A stretch of 64,000 nt of DNA from Bacteroidota bacterium (GCA_023387985.1 JAEWHC010000009.1:744001-808000); one strand, 5' to 3'. Counted from the first letter of the stretch, positions 28,165 to 38,144 are shown. Numbers and translations are program-made. Notes: a model not told the origin generated them from the sequence alone.

Positions 28165-29871
28165 TTAAAATCCGGCTACAGAATCATCACCACGCTTGTC
28201 GCCAACTGCCTGCCAGCTTCCATTGGCATTGCGCAGCAATAGCTCTGTAGCACTCCAGTAACCGGTTTCGCGGATGGTATAACCCATAGCTTCAAGGCTC
28301 GCACGGACGTTGGAAGGAAAATCACGTTCAACCCGGATTTCATCAGGCAACCATTGATGATGGAATTTTGGTTTATTCACCACATCGCCGGCTTTCATGT
28401 TGAAATCCACTACGTTGATGATGCTTTGAAGTACTGAAGTGATTATAGTGGTACCTCCGGGAGTTCCAACCACCATGAAGGGTCGGTTGTTTTTAACGAC
28501 AAGTGTTGGGGTCATGCTGCTCAGCATGCGCTTTCCGGGAGCAATGGCATTGGCCTTGCCGCCTATGGCCCCAAACATATTGGGTACACCTGGCTGCACG
28601 CTGAAATCATCCATTTCGTTATTGAGAAAAAATCCGGCTCCGCCTACAACCACTTTGCTGCCATAGCCCCCATTGAGCGTTGTGGTTACCGCAACCATAT
28701 TTCCAAAACGGTCTACGATGCTGATATGGGTTGTTTCCATACTTTCCTGGATCTCCCCGTGTTCAATATCGGCGCTTTTTGAAGCGATTGTACTATCGTA
28801 ATCGGCCATTCTCTTTTGGAGATAGGCAGGGCTCACCAATGCGGAATAAGGAACTTCATAAAAATCTGGATCACCCAGGAATTCGGCGCGGTCGGCATAA
28901 GCGCGACGCTCCACTTCGGCAATCAACTGAACCGCGCCTGCAGAGTTAAATCCTTTTTTTCCGAGATCCCGCGTTTCGAGCATTTTCAGCATCTGGTGAA
29001 GCATTATTCCTCCGCTACTCGGGGGAGACATGGAGATGACCTCATGTCCGCGGTAAGTAAATTGAATGGGTTTACGAAAAATGGCCTGGTAATTCTTCAG
29101 GTCATCCAGGCTGATGATGCCTCCGCCGCGCTCCATTTCGCTGGCGATCAATTGGGCGGTTTCCCCTTCGTAAAATCCAGCTTGTCCCCTGTCGCGTATG
29201 CGGATCAGGGTCCTGGCAAGGTCAGTTTGAACAAGCGTGTCACCGGCTTTCCATTCACCCGCTCCGCGGAAGAAGACGGGGAGGGTGGTATTGTTTCTTT
29301 CAAGCAGGTTTTGAATGCCATTGAGGCCGTTGGCTTCCCCTGCTGTGATCACAAATCCCTGCATGGCAAGGTCGATCGCGGGTTGAATAAGATCTTTCAT
29401 TGGCAGCTTTGCATACTTATGCGTTGCAAACAAACCCGCCGGAGTGCCCGGTACCCCGCTTGCCAGGTGACCGGATTGCGACAATCGCAAATTGGCTTTG
29501 CCCGTGGCCGTGTCTACGTACATATTTTCAGTGGCTTTTCCAGGGGCTGTTTCACGATAATCGAGAGCCAGCGTATTCCCTTTTGCATCACGGCTTACCA
29601 TAAAGCCACCTCCGCCCAGGTTGCCGGCGCCGGGGTAAACCACTGCAAGTGCCCATTGTACCGCAATGGCTGCATCCCAGGCATTTCCGCCTTTTTGCAT
29701 GACCTTTTTGCCTACTTCGCTTGCAAGTGGATGCGCAGAACCGACAGCAGCCCTGGAATAGGTGCCTTCCTTTACAATTTTGTAATCATAGGGGCGTATC
29801 TGGGCTTGCAAATAGAAAATATGGACAAGCGAAAAAGCGAGGAGGAAAGAACGCTTTATAAAAAAATTCAT
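28165..29871 (-). CDS. ggt: Gamma-glutamyltransferase
   Basis: Periplasmic enzyme that hydrolyses glutathione and transfers its gamma-glutamyl group. The 568-residue precursor has an N-terminal signal peptide (to about residue 23, LQAQ). Family motifs are AVGSAHPLASEVG, GNAWDAAIAV and GAGNLGGGGFMV. The self-processing site TTHISIVDRFGNMVAV has the catalytic Thr that starts the small subunit, followed by NNEMDDFS and the glycine pocket VGTPGGTTII. On the minus strand, AAATTTGC ends close to the ATG, resembling the short-leader -7 boxes seen elsewhere here. Confidence 0.95.
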   Translation of the reverse strand: MNFFIKRSFLLAFSLVHIFYLQAQIRPYDYKIVKEGTYSRAAVGSAHPLASEVGKKVMQKGGNAWDAAIAVQWALAVVYPGAGNLGGGGFMVSRDAKGNTLALDYRETAPGKATENMYVDTATGKANLRLSQSGHLASGVPGTPAGLFATHKYAKLPMKDLIQPAIDLAMQGFVITAGEANGLNGIQNLLERNNTTLPVFFRGAGEWKAGDTLVQTDLARTLIRIRDRGQAGFYEGETAQLIASEMERGGGIISLDDLKNYQAIFRKPIQFTYRGHEVISMSPPSSGGIMLHQMLKMLETRDLGKKGFNSAGAVQLIAEVERRAYADRAEFLGDPDFYEVPYSALVSPAYLQKRMADYDSTIASKSADIEHGEIQESMETTHISIVDRFGNMVAVTTTLNGGYGSKVVVGGAGFFLNNEMDDFSVQPGVPNMFGAIGGKANAIAPGKRMLSSMTPTLVVKNNRPFMVVGTPGGTTIITSVLQSIINVVDFNMKAGDVVNKPKFHHQWLPDEIRVERDFPSNVRASLEAMGYTIRETGYWSATELLLRNANGSWQAVGDKRGDDSVAGF

Positions 29872-29961
29872 ATCGCAAATTTGGGTAAAAATAAGGCTTA
29901 ACTCCCGGCCAGAGTTTGAAAAACTATTTTCTAAAATGCATTTATTACTTTTAACGGTGGA

Positions 29962-31254
29962 ATGAGAAAGAATCTTACTTCGTGGAAAACGCCGGCCGTA
30001 ATAACCATTCTTTTGGCTTTACTCAATCTGTACATTTTTATAAACCGGCAGAAGGGGTATGGTTACCGCAATTTTGTAAGCTATCCTGAATTGTATGCAG
30101 CCAAAGAAGGAAAATGGATCAAAAGTCTCATCTTCCATTACGATACTGCAATAGTGCAGTTGGAAGGGGTTAGCAAAGACGCAAAGACTTATTTTCTGGC
30201 CGATACGGGAAAAGTGGTGCACGCAGAATGGAATGGGAAGAAGTTGAAATTGCCGCTTATGCAGGGCCTGCATAAATACGAGTGGGTTATAGAAACGCCG
30301 GGAAGCCCGGAAAATATCCGCTTTGAATTTAACCTGGTAAACATTGTTCCTGTTCCGCGGCAAGACGCCCTCAACGAGATCAATTACAGCAGCGTGTTTT
30401 TTCCTGAACGTACTCCTTACTCCGTCACCGCCTGGAGCATGCAGGGGGGGCTTTTAAACGATGCCCGGAAAAAAGAGGCGGGCTTGAAACGGCTCCGCCA
30501 GGAAATTCCGGGATACGACACGCTAACAGCAAGCCAGAGAGTAGATTCTGTGGCAGCACTGATTTATGGATTGAATGGTGAAAAGGGATTGCCGCCCGTT
30601 AACATTAAACCTGAATACCTGCATTGGCCCGATAGCCTGTTTGTTGAAGTTTCCGATGCTCAAAAATACCGGTTGAGTTGCGGCGACCTTTCATTCCTTG
30701 CTGCCTGGTTGCTGGTATCATCCGGCATTCATGTACGTTCGGTGAATTTTAAGGATGGACATGCAAACTGGAGCCATCCAGTGCATTATTTCCTGGAAGT
30801 ATTTGATGCCAAAAGAGGATCATGGTATGTTTTTGATCCATTAAATGCTTTGGTGAGGCCTCAAAAAGAAAATGGAGAATACCTCAATGCTGTCTTACTG
30901 CAGCAGGCTTTTCAACTGGATCCCAGCATGCCAGGTATGGTTGCACTATATACCGGCCGAGATTCAATTGCCTGGCGCCCGTTGGCATTCTGGCAGGAAC
31001 AGCTCGCTCCTTATTACCGTTATGAAAATAACCCGCTGAGTTACAACAGGATCCATAACGGCCTTGCGCCAACCCTGTTTAGCCGTGCCTGGGATTTTTA
31101 TACCTTACCGAATACGGAAATGGTTTACAGCACCTGGAAACGCAACAATTGGGGTAAAATCAGTCTGAAACTTGCTGCATTCTACAGTTTCTGGATGTTT
31201 CTCATCATCACCTTAATCCGGATCCGCCGTTATCGGAAAGCACTCAAAAATTAA
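29962..31254 (+). CDS. Membrane-anchored transglutaminase-like protein
   Basis: A 430-residue protein with a membrane segment at residues 11-27 and another near the C-terminus (about 402-418), so the central part probably faces the periplasm. The papain/transglutaminase triad is present: Cys in YRLSCGDLSFLAAWLL, His in HPVHYFLEVFD and Asp in WYVFDPLNALV. Members of this superfamily act as proteases, deamidases or cross-linkers, or bind substrates without catalysis. The specific role is unknown. It is divergent from ggt (91 bases) and monocistronic. Confidence 0.7.
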   Translation: MRKNLTSWKTPAVITILLALLNLYIFINRQKGYGYRNFVSYPELYAAKEGKWIKSLIFHYDTAIVQLEGVSKDAKTYFLADTGKVVHAEWNGKKLKLPLMQGLHKYEWVIETPGSPENIRFEFNLVNIVPVPRQDALNEINYSSVFFPERTPYSVTAWSMQGGLLNDARKKEAGLKRLRQEIPGYDTLTASQRVDSVAALIYGLNGEKGLPPVNIKPEYLHWPDSLFVEVSDAQKYRLSCGDLSFLAAWLLVSSGIHVRSVNFKDGHANWSHPVHYFLEVFDAKRGSWYVFDPLNALVRPQKENGEYLNAVLLQQAFQLDPSMPGMVALYTGRDSIAWRPLAFWQEQLAPYYRYENNPLSYNRIHNGLAPTLFSRAWDFYTLPNTEMVYSTWKRNNWGKISLKLAAFYSFWMFLIITLIRIRRYRKALKN

Positions 31255-31331
31255 TTGTTTCCGATAATGCGGAGGGCCAAATGGGTGTTGAATAAGCACC
31301 ATGTCTCCAGAACAAAGATTTTCTGATACCT

Positions 31332-32510
31332 CTAAACAAAGGCATTCATTCCCGTAACATCCATTCCGGTAATGAGTAAATGAATATCATGGGTGCCTTC
31401 ATAGGTAATCACACTTTCGAGGTTCATCATGTGGCGCATAACGGGGAACTCACCGGTAATGCCCATACCACCAAGCATCTGTCTCGCATCGCTGATCACA
31501 TTTTTGGCGGTTTCACAACTGTTTCGTTTGGCCATGCTGATCTGAGCAGGGGTAGCACGATTTTCATTCATAAGTGTTCCAAGGCGCCAAACCAGCAATT
31601 GAGCTTTGGTGATCTCCGTGATCATTTCAGCCAGTTTCTTTTGCTGCAATTGAAAGCCTCCAATGGGCTTTCCAAACTGGATGCGCTCCTTTGAATAGCG
31701 TAAGGCCGTATCGTAGCAATCCATTGCCGCGCCAATTGTACCCCAGGCTATGCCGTAACGGGCTTTGTTCAGGCAACTCAGCGGCCCTTTCATGCCTTGC
31801 ACATTGGGTAGAATTTGCTCTTTGGGAACTTTTACATTATCAAATACCAACTCGCCGGTGGCACTTGCCCGCAGGCTCCACTTATTGTGTGTGGTTGGTG
31901 TACTAAAGCCTTCTATTCCTCTTTCCAGGATCAGCCCCCGCACAATGCCTGCTTCATCTTTTGCCCAAACTACCGCAACTTGTGAAAAGGGAGCGTTACT
32001 GATCCACATTTTAGCACCATTGAGAATGACATGGTCGCCGGCATCTTTAATGTTGCACAACATTCCGGCAGGATTGCTTCCATGATCAGGCTCCGTTAAT
32101 CCGAAACAGCCCAGCCATTCACCACTTGCCAGTTTGGGCAGATATTTTCTGCGTTGCTCTTCGCTGCCGAAGGCATGGATGGGATACATCACCAATGAGC
32201 CCTGAACAGAGGCCGTACTCCGCACACCACTGTCGCCACGTTCCAGTTCCTGCATCATCAATCCATAACTAATATAATCGAGACCCCCACCGCCGTACTC
32301 TGCCGGTATTGTAGGTCCAAAGCAACCCAATTCACCCATTTGCTGCACAATTTGCTGTGGAAACTCAGCGCGTTGCGCGTAATCTTCAATATTGGGGGAG
32401 ATTTCTTTCTTTACATAGCTGCGAACCGCATCACGGATCATTTTATGTTCATCAGTGAGCAACTCATCCAGCAAATAATAATCAGGGCTTTGAAATAGGT
32501 CTTGTGCCAT
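31332..32510 (-). CDS. Acyl-CoA dehydrogenase, glutaryl-CoA dehydrogenase-like
   Basis: FAD-dependent oxidation of an acyl-CoA. At 392 residues with CFGLTEPDHGSNPAG, KMWISNAPFSQVAVVWA, RIQFGKPIGGFQLQQKKLA and the catalytic-base segment ESVITYEGTHDIHLLI, it matches the glutaryl-CoA dehydrogenase branch, where the catalytic Glu sits in YEGT. That would place it in lysine/tryptophan breakdown to crotonyl-CoA, and the 3-hydroxyacyl-CoA dehydrogenase at 9.5 kb would act further down the same route. Substrate specificity is inferred from the motif only. Confidence 0.88.
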   Translation of the reverse strand: MAQDLFQSPDYYLLDELLTDEHKMIRDAVRSYVKKEISPNIEDYAQRAEFPQQIVQQMGELGCFGPTIPAEYGGGGLDYISYGLMMQELERGDSGVRSTASVQGSLVMYPIHAFGSEEQRRKYLPKLASGEWLGCFGLTEPDHGSNPAGMLCNIKDAGDHVILNGAKMWISNAPFSQVAVVWAKDEAGIVRGLILERGIEGFSTPTTHNKWSLRASATGELVFDNVKVPKEQILPNVQGMKGPLSCLNKARYGIAWGTIGAAMDCYDTALRYSKERIQFGKPIGGFQLQQKKLAEMITEITKAQLLVWRLGTLMNENRATPAQISMAKRNSCETAKNVISDARQMLGGMGITGEFPVMRHMMNLESVITYEGTHDIHLLITGMDVTGMNAFV

Positions 32511-32657
32511 AAAATCGTTAGTTTTTCAAGGGCGAAGTTATGAAGAGTTTTTTGGTTGGGATGAATTCAGGCGGTTGTAACCTGTGGGCAGTCCAGCGGA
32601 TTTTGAAATACCAAAAAATAAATTTTTCCAAGCTTGAAGCGTATGACCGGAAAGGCT

Positions 32658-33455
32658 TCAATACCGCCTGTTCTCGTATTCCAGCGGGTCCACGCCGAGC
32701 AGGTAAATGGAAGTGCCGGGAGGCAAATTTCCGGTTTCTGCTTTGAAGCATTGGTCCACATAGTAGGCCAGCTCCAGATCATTGACCACAGCAACAAATT
32801 CATAAGGAGGCCGGTATTTTTCCATGAAATGCGTTAACCGCTCATCCTTAAGCCCGGTTATTTCGCCCACAAGCTTTCGGCTATACCGGTTGCTGATGTA
32901 TTTTTCCTGTTCTTCTCCTACCAACCTTTCCCGCAATGCGGTAAGCTGCCGGTTTCGCCTAAACCGGAAAAGATTGATGATGGCATTGGGATCCATACCC
33001 ACACTGCCATTGGACATATTGATGGAGTTCAGGGGGTTTTCTTTTCGCCAGTCGAAATACTTGGCATATACCATCCGGTTTTCCAGCGAATCCCTCATAT
33101 AATTGCGGCCAAAAATGGTAACGGGTGGCAATTGATGCGTACGTACATGCAATGCCATGCTGAATTGCTTCGGATCTTCCATTGTTGCTACCGGGTACTT
33201 ACCGGTCACCCTTCCCTGGTAAGAAAAATACACCGAATCCGTTGGCCTTGCCCAAATACTGTATTTGCCCAGGGAATCACTTACCGTACCGCGGCCGTTG
33301 GTGGCTTGTACGATTACACCTTCCAAAGGAACCCTGCCCGACTGATCAAACGTTATGCCTTTTACCTCAATTTCATTTTGCTGAGCCGAAACGGAATGCA
33401 ACAACATTGCCAAACATGCTGCCATTGCCCACTGCAAAATGATTTGAAGTTTCAT
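32658..33455 (-). CDS. Exported carboxypeptidase-regulatory-like domain protein
   Basis: A 265-residue exported protein; ATG 33455 gives a signal peptide ending at SVSAQ. Upstream codons to 33515 add a Lys-rich piece and are unlikely. Residues 22-105 form a CarboxypepD_reg-like beta sandwich (VKGITFDQSGRVPLEGVIVQ, GTVSDSLGKYSI, SVYFSYQG). The remaining part is charged, with VTIFGRNYMRDSLENR and GITGLKDER; related proteins are widespread and unstudied in Bacteroidota. No enzymatic motif is seen. It is probably anchored or assembled at the cell surface, which is inference from the signal peptide and fold. Confidence 0.7.
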   Translation of the reverse strand: MKLQIILQWAMAACLAMLLHSVSAQQNEIEVKGITFDQSGRVPLEGVIVQATNGRGTVSDSLGKYSIWARPTDSVYFSYQGRVTGKYPVATMEDPKQFSMALHVRTHQLPPVTIFGRNYMRDSLENRMVYAKYFDWRKENPLNSINMSNGSVGMDPNAIINLFRFRRNRQLTALRERLVGEEQEKYISNRYSRKLVGEITGLKDERLTHFMEKYRPPYEFVAVVNDLELAYYVDQCFKAETGNLPPGTSIYLLGVDPLEYENRRY

Positions 33456-33530
33456 GCTGCCGAAGGTACATCCCGCGGTTTTGCCTTCTGCGGCCGGGTT
33501 GATTTTTAACCTCAATTTGCAGCAGGCTTT

Positions 33531-34403
33531 TTAATGATTTCCAAGGAGTTTGGTGAGATGCAACAATTCTGTCCGCCGGTATATTTCTGTTTCGGGAAAA
33601 CAAGCAGCTAGCGTACGTGTCCACTCTGCAACCAGTTGCTGATTGGTGACAGGCAGAAAAAATTCGTCGCGTACAATTTTATTGTTCCGGCGCAAATAAT
33701 CGTATACCTCAGAAAGGGGATATCCGATTCCTGTATGTGCATCGCTAAAGAACAACAGGTTGTTTTCGGCAGTAGAATGGGTATTTCCGTAAAGATAGTG
33801 GGGGTTAAACCAGGCAATCAATACCTGTTTTTCGACATGAACAGCGCGAACCGGCAGATCGAGTTGCTCGCCCATAATCAAATACAACATTTGCATGGCA
33901 AACCGGTTTCCTTTCTGCGTCTCCAGCAAAGGCGTAAGCAGGTATTGCAATGGTTTGTTTTTATGGGACCGCTCAATTTTGAAACCATAGTATCCAAAAA
34001 TGATCTTTTCAAAAACACGGGCCTGTTCCAGTGTGGTGAGATAAGGATTCAATTCGAGCCAGAGCGATTTGCGGATGGGCTCAAGACGGGTGATGAAATC
34101 CTTTTGCTGCAGTTCCGGAAAAAAATACCTGCACAACAAGTACACCCCTTCGAGCAAAGAAGCATCATTGGATTTCCAGTTTCCGAAATCTTTTTCCAGG
34201 GCCGCCCATTGAATTTTGTGAATGATTTCTTCAACCCGGTTTTGCACCAAACCATCTTCCGCGCTTTCCCAGAATTCTTCGAGCTGAGGGATCACTTTAC
34301 CTCCATAAGACACCAGCTGGCTCTCCACCAATTCACTTACCTCGCTGTCCGGATCATCCAGGAGGTACAATAGTGCAGTTAATTGCCGGTTAGGTTTGGA
34401 CAT
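33531..34403 (-). CDS. SirB1/Transglut_core2-like protein
   Basis: A 290-residue cytoplasmic protein related to the SirB1/transglutaminase-like core-2 family. The core is seen in FNPYLTTL-type strands and in the segment LLETQKGNRFAMQMLYLIMGEQLDLPVRAVHVEKQVLIAWF. This aligns with the usual RRGIP-to-LGLP block of the family but lacks a cysteine nucleophile, so catalysis is unlikely. The N-terminal 80 residues could hold helical repeats (LLDDPDSEVSELVESQL). I chose ATG 34403 (MSKPNRQ) over the longer start at 34469. Function unknown. Confidence 0.6.
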   Translation of the reverse strand: MSKPNRQLTALLYLLDDPDSEVSELVESQLVSYGGKVIPQLEEFWESAEDGLVQNRVEEIIHKIQWAALEKDFGNWKSNDASLLEGVYLLCRYFFPELQQKDFITRLEPIRKSLWLELNPYLTTLEQARVFEKIIFGYYGFKIERSHKNKPLQYLLTPLLETQKGNRFAMQMLYLIMGEQLDLPVRAVHVEKQVLIAWFNPHYLYGNTHSTAENNLLFFSDAHTGIGYPLSEVYDYLRRNNKIVRDEFFLPVTNQQLVAEWTRTLAACFPETEIYRRTELLHLTKLLGNH

Positions 34404-34499
34404 GCCAGGAGCGGTTAATAAACATAAAATTGGGTTAGCCGGAAATGCTAACCCAATGATATTTATCAACAGTTGGGGAATTAACCCATTATTTAAGGT

Positions 34500-36116
34500 T
34501 TAACGGGCATCCGTTATCTCGGAAATCGGCGTGCCGATGGACGCGTTGGGCATCTGGATCCGAAGCAGGGCAGCCAGGGTTGGCGCAAAATCCGCCATAG
34601 TACTGGCCCGGTTGGTGCGGCCAGGTTTTACGCCCCATCCCATAAATACGGCAGGAATATGTGCGTCGTAAGGATACCATGCGCCATGGGTGGTGCCCGT
34701 ACGCCCTCCATAGAAATAACCGGGTTTCAAAATGATCTGGATGTCGCCTCCGAGCTTAGGGTTATAGCCTTTAGCAAATTTTTCTTTCACTTCTTTGGGA
34801 AGAACGACAGCTTCGAACTCAGCGTAACTGAACGCGGTATACACTTCGGGCGAAGCTTTCAATTCACTGATGATGAAATCGCTGATGGCTTTTTTATCTC
34901 CTTTCGCCTTAGTGATCTGGTTGTGGTTGAGGTAGATCTGATAGTTGGCTGTAGCTTCAATGGCGCTGTCAACACCAAAACGTTCTTTGATCTTTTCGAC
35001 CAGGCTGCGGGTGGAACTGGGTGTAGCCGATACTTCGTATTTATTCTTTTTGAGAAAAGCGGGCACATGGGCTACACCATGATCAGCAGTGAGGAAAACC
35101 AGATATTGACCTGCACCAACTTCTGCATCCAGCATATTGAAGAAATTTTCAAGCTCTTTGTCGAGTTTGAGATAGGTGTCTTCTATTTCCACGCTGTTTG
35201 GGCCATACTGATGGCCAATATAATCAGGAGAGGAAAGACTGATGGCAAGCAGATCAGTGATGTCGTCCTTACCCATATCTTCAGCACGCAACGCAGCCTT
35301 GGCAAATTCCAGGGTTATGGTATTGCCGTGAGGCGTTGAACGTACAGCTCCGAAATTTTTGCCGATATGACCCGAAAAATCATAGGAATGTGCAACCGCT
35401 GAAGGGCTTTTTGCCTGGTAATCCGCATCATGGATATCACTTTGTTTGTAGGTTTCTACAGGATAGAGCGTTTTCCATCCGAATTTATAAAGGCTGTCTA
35501 CTACTTTCCTGTTGTTGAAGCCGTTCACCCATGCAGGTAAACTTTTCATATAAAAATCACTGGTCACAAAATTTCCGGTTTCACCATCGTACCAATAGGC
35601 ATTGCCAAAATGGCCTGCAGGAAGAATGGAACCACGATCTTTGATGGCTACTCCCACCACTTTTGAACGAAAATTGGTTGCAAGCCGCAACTCGTCGGCA
35701 ATGGTAGTTGCCCATAAGTTTCTCGGCGACATGGGTTCCGATTTATCATTCCCACCCAGTATCTTCACACCCGGGTCTTCCACACAGTAAACCATCCGGC
35801 CTTTTGCGCGGTCGTACCACTCATTGCCCATAATGCCATTCAGCGCAGGTACCGATCCGGTATAAACACTGGCGTGGCCTGCCGCTGTAACGGTTTGCGC
35901 ATAGGGGATATGCAGATTTTCGGCACTAAAGCCGGTATTCAGAAGCCGGTTAAAACCGCCGGAGCCATAACGGTCCTGGTAGCGGTAAAGGAAATCGTAG
36001 CGCATCTGATCGATCACAATACCCACAACAAGTTTGGGCCGGTTCAAATTGTTTTGAGCAATCGCCGGTAATCCCAGCAAAAAAGCACCGATTGCAACAA
36101 GAAATGTTTTTTTCAT
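34500..36116 (-). CDS. Exported alkaline phosphatase-superfamily protein (PafA-like)
   Basis: A 538-residue exported phosphomonoesterase-type protein. ATG 36116 gives a signal peptide ending AIAQ, and the mature part starts NRPKLVVGIVIDQMRYDFLYRY. The nucleophile region is TVTAAGHASVYTG (Thr), and metal-binding signatures include SSPDYIGHQYGP and FLTADHGVAHVP; THGAWYPYDAHIP supplies the last His ligand. This is the pattern of PafA, the Ca/Zn-independent-of-phosphate phosphatase common in Bacteroidota. It would release phosphate from organic phosphates outside the inner membrane. A TAAATTTG -7 box lies 22 bases upstream. Confidence 0.85.
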   Translation of the reverse strand: MKKTFLVAIGAFLLGLPAIAQNNLNRPKLVVGIVIDQMRYDFLYRYQDRYGSGGFNRLLNTGFSAENLHIPYAQTVTAAGHASVYTGSVPALNGIMGNEWYDRAKGRMVYCVEDPGVKILGGNDKSEPMSPRNLWATTIADELRLATNFRSKVVGVAIKDRGSILPAGHFGNAYWYDGETGNFVTSDFYMKSLPAWVNGFNNRKVVDSLYKFGWKTLYPVETYKQSDIHDADYQAKSPSAVAHSYDFSGHIGKNFGAVRSTPHGNTITLEFAKAALRAEDMGKDDITDLLAISLSSPDYIGHQYGPNSVEIEDTYLKLDKELENFFNMLDAEVGAGQYLVFLTADHGVAHVPAFLKKNKYEVSATPSSTRSLVEKIKERFGVDSAIEATANYQIYLNHNQITKAKGDKKAISDFIISELKASPEVYTAFSYAEFEAVVLPKEVKEKFAKGYNPKLGGDIQIILKPGYFYGGRTGTTHGAWYPYDAHIPAVFMGWGVKPGRTNRASTMADFAPTLAALLRIQMPNASIGTPISEITDAR

Positions 36117-36137
36117 GGAACTGCGTTTTGAATCTGC

Positions 36138-36145
36138 CAAATTTA
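36138..36145 (-). promoter_or_regulatory. -7 box before the PafA-like gene
   Basis: On the minus strand TAAATTTG matches TAnnTTTG, 21 bases upstream of the ATG at 36116. A T-rich ATTTAA at about the -33 distance is only a weak partner. Confidence 0.4.
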
Positions 36146-36277
36146 ATGACCTCTGTATTAATGGGTGATTAAATAATTTGGACCAAGGTTTGCGGGTCAC
36201 CAGGTCAGGATCAAGCGGTACCCAAATTGTCAGATCTGCGCATGGTTCGAAGCATCACCCAATCAGTGGGCAGCTGG

Positions 36278-37969
36278 TCATAATTTTTCACCAATTACCA
36301 CACCACTCACGTTCCAGAACGAAAAACTTGTTCCTTCATCCGGCCCCTGGTCAATCACCACCTGCAAGCGGTGTTTGCCGGGTGCGAGATCTTTCAGCGG
36401 TATTAATGCCGGAAGTGTCAGCGTACCGGGGCACCAATTGCTGCGGCTTAAATCGCTCGAACTCAGGCCACTGCCAAAATTGCCGGATGCCGGGTTGATT
36501 AACCGGTAAGTAGCGCAATCCGTTCGCCAGGGCACCATATTGAAAAATGGTTTTTCATCAACGATTAACTGATGCTGGCGAGGCACAAACTCATCACCAC
36601 GACCCCAGCCGCCATGGCCTGTAGGCGTGTATAATAAATAAGCATTTTGGAGGCCTGCCGGCAGGTCAAATTCCACATCCAGTGTGTCGCCGCGGTAAAA
36701 CCGGGCATAACGCTGCCCCGCCATTTCCAAAATATTTACTGCATTGAATACCGGGTCGATATAACGGGAAGTTGAGTCGCGTTGATTGCCCGGATAAATA
36801 TCCAGTTCCAGGTTGACCATATGGCCTCCCTTGTCGTAATTGCCTATGTATGCACCCACCCAGATCTCATCTTGATCATCGGGAAACAATGATGTAACTT
36901 CTTGTTTATAATAGGCTTCAGCGGCCCAGGGATAATTGTTGATCACCCGCCGGGTGTTGAAATGACCAACCCCGAAACTGGTAAAAAATCGCATCCATTC
37001 AATGGCAGGTTCAAAACCCGGTACTTTTACCATGCCGAAATATTCCTCGTTGTTGTTTGCCTTAAATCCAGGCATCGTATGAGCGCCATCCACCAAGCCA
37101 TTAAGCAAAGATTTTCCGGCTGTTCTGGCGGGGATCATAAAAATGGCACCGGTGCGGTCATAAGCATCACCATCGCTGCGGCAGGTGAGGCGGGCAAAAA
37201 CAGAAACATTTTTCCCCTTCCATTCAGAGATATTTATTTTTTTGAGAATGACCGTGCCGGAAGCAAAACGGTAAGTTTGTCCGCTTTGGAGCTGGGCAAT
37301 GTTCTTTGGTGATTGCAGATCTTCAAAATTTATGCGTTCCTCTTCAAATACTTTAACGATCTGGTATCTGCTGAGGATTTTCATTTCCTCCATCTCAGCA
37401 GCCGAGATGGTGGTTGCGGTTGCATAATCATAATCACGAACAAATGCCGAATTTAGAGGTTCAATTTTCGCAGCTTGCCAAACCCGGTTTCCGTTGATGC
37501 GCAACCTAAGGATGGCGCCGTTGCCCGGCGCTACAAAGGATCCGTTGGGCGAAATGGCGAATGGCAACGCTGTAGTTGACCAGGTTTCGATGGAATTGCT
37601 GAAAGAGGAAAAATTGTACTTGTGCAATGGATAACCAAGCACGGTATCGGGTTTATTTTCCGCGCTGGCCTGCGGCAATTCAGAAAATGGCAAAATGCTT
37701 TTGTAAAGGCGGTTCTCATGCGACAAAAGGGTTACCTGCTCCTTTCGGCCAAAATCCAGGTAAGTTTGTATTTTTTCTTCAGGCCGGCTAAGGAAAGCGA
37801 CACCATTCTGCACCAGGATCTCCATAGGATTCCTGCTCACTTTCTGATCATTTTGGTAAACATCATAGTAAACCATATAACCAGGCGAATTGGCCACCAT
37901 ACCGGTTTTTTGAGCGGACGCACAGCCACAAAATAAAATGATCAGCAGGGGTAAAAAACGTGTAACCAT
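36278..37969 (-). CDS. PNGase F-like peptide N-glycosidase
   Basis: A 563-residue exported protein whose C-terminal half matches the two jelly-roll domains of PNGase F, which removes N-glycans from asparagine. Key blocks are TGHGGWGRGDEFVPRQH, VPWRTDCATYRLINPASG, GLSSSDLSRSNWCPG and DLAPGKHRLQVVID. An Asp/Glu-rich acidic pocket (GDEF, FDLPAGLQ) fits the catalytic region. About 200 N-terminal residues carry an extra domain. I chose ATG 37969 for the signal peptide (LLIILFCGCASAQ). The Cys could be lipidated, but the lipobox is poor. It precedes the PafA-like gene on the same strand, 161 bases apart. Confidence 0.85.
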   Translation of the reverse strand: MVTRFLPLLIILFCGCASAQKTGMVANSPGYMVYYDVYQNDQKVSRNPMEILVQNGVAFLSRPEEKIQTYLDFGRKEQVTLLSHENRLYKSILPFSELPQASAENKPDTVLGYPLHKYNFSSFSNSIETWSTTALPFAISPNGSFVAPGNGAILRLRINGNRVWQAAKIEPLNSAFVRDYDYATATTISAAEMEEMKILSRYQIVKVFEEERINFEDLQSPKNIAQLQSGQTYRFASGTVILKKINISEWKGKNVSVFARLTCRSDGDAYDRTGAIFMIPARTAGKSLLNGLVDGAHTMPGFKANNNEEYFGMVKVPGFEPAIEWMRFFTSFGVGHFNTRRVINNYPWAAEAYYKQEVTSLFPDDQDEIWVGAYIGNYDKGGHMVNLELDIYPGNQRDSTSRYIDPVFNAVNILEMAGQRYARFYRGDTLDVEFDLPAGLQNAYLLYTPTGHGGWGRGDEFVPRQHQLIVDEKPFFNMVPWRTDCATYRLINPASGNFGSGLSSSDLSRSNWCPGTLTLPALIPLKDLAPGKHRLQVVIDQGPDEGTSFSFWNVSGVVIGEKL

Positions 37970-38110
37970 AATAGAATCAATTGGCTCAAAATTAATCAAA
38001 TGCCATTGCCGGGATTATTAAAAATTATTGGGTGCGGTTTATGTCTTTTAGATTGTATATCCCGCCTTGCCGGCCTAAGCCATCTGGCAAAAATTTGCAG
38101 GAAACAAAAT

Positions 38111-38144
38111 AAAAAAAGAGCATGCCCGGTGGAGCCTGCTCTTT
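38111..38144 (-). terminator. Rho-independent terminator after glnN
   Basis: Minus strand: AAAGAGCA pairs with TGCTCTTT across a 14-base loop, with seven T at the end. It lies 49 bases after the glnN stop. Confidence 0.8.

Noticed and set aside
28816..29901. Plus-strand open frame of about 361 codons antisense to ggt
   Set aside because: It lies entirely opposite a well-supported gamma-glutamyltransferase, has no family resemblance and no convincing start; it is a shadow of ggt codon use.
33636..34373. Plus-strand open frame of about 245 codons opposite the SirB1-like gene
   Set aside because: The minus-strand protein has recognisable family blocks; the antisense frame has none.
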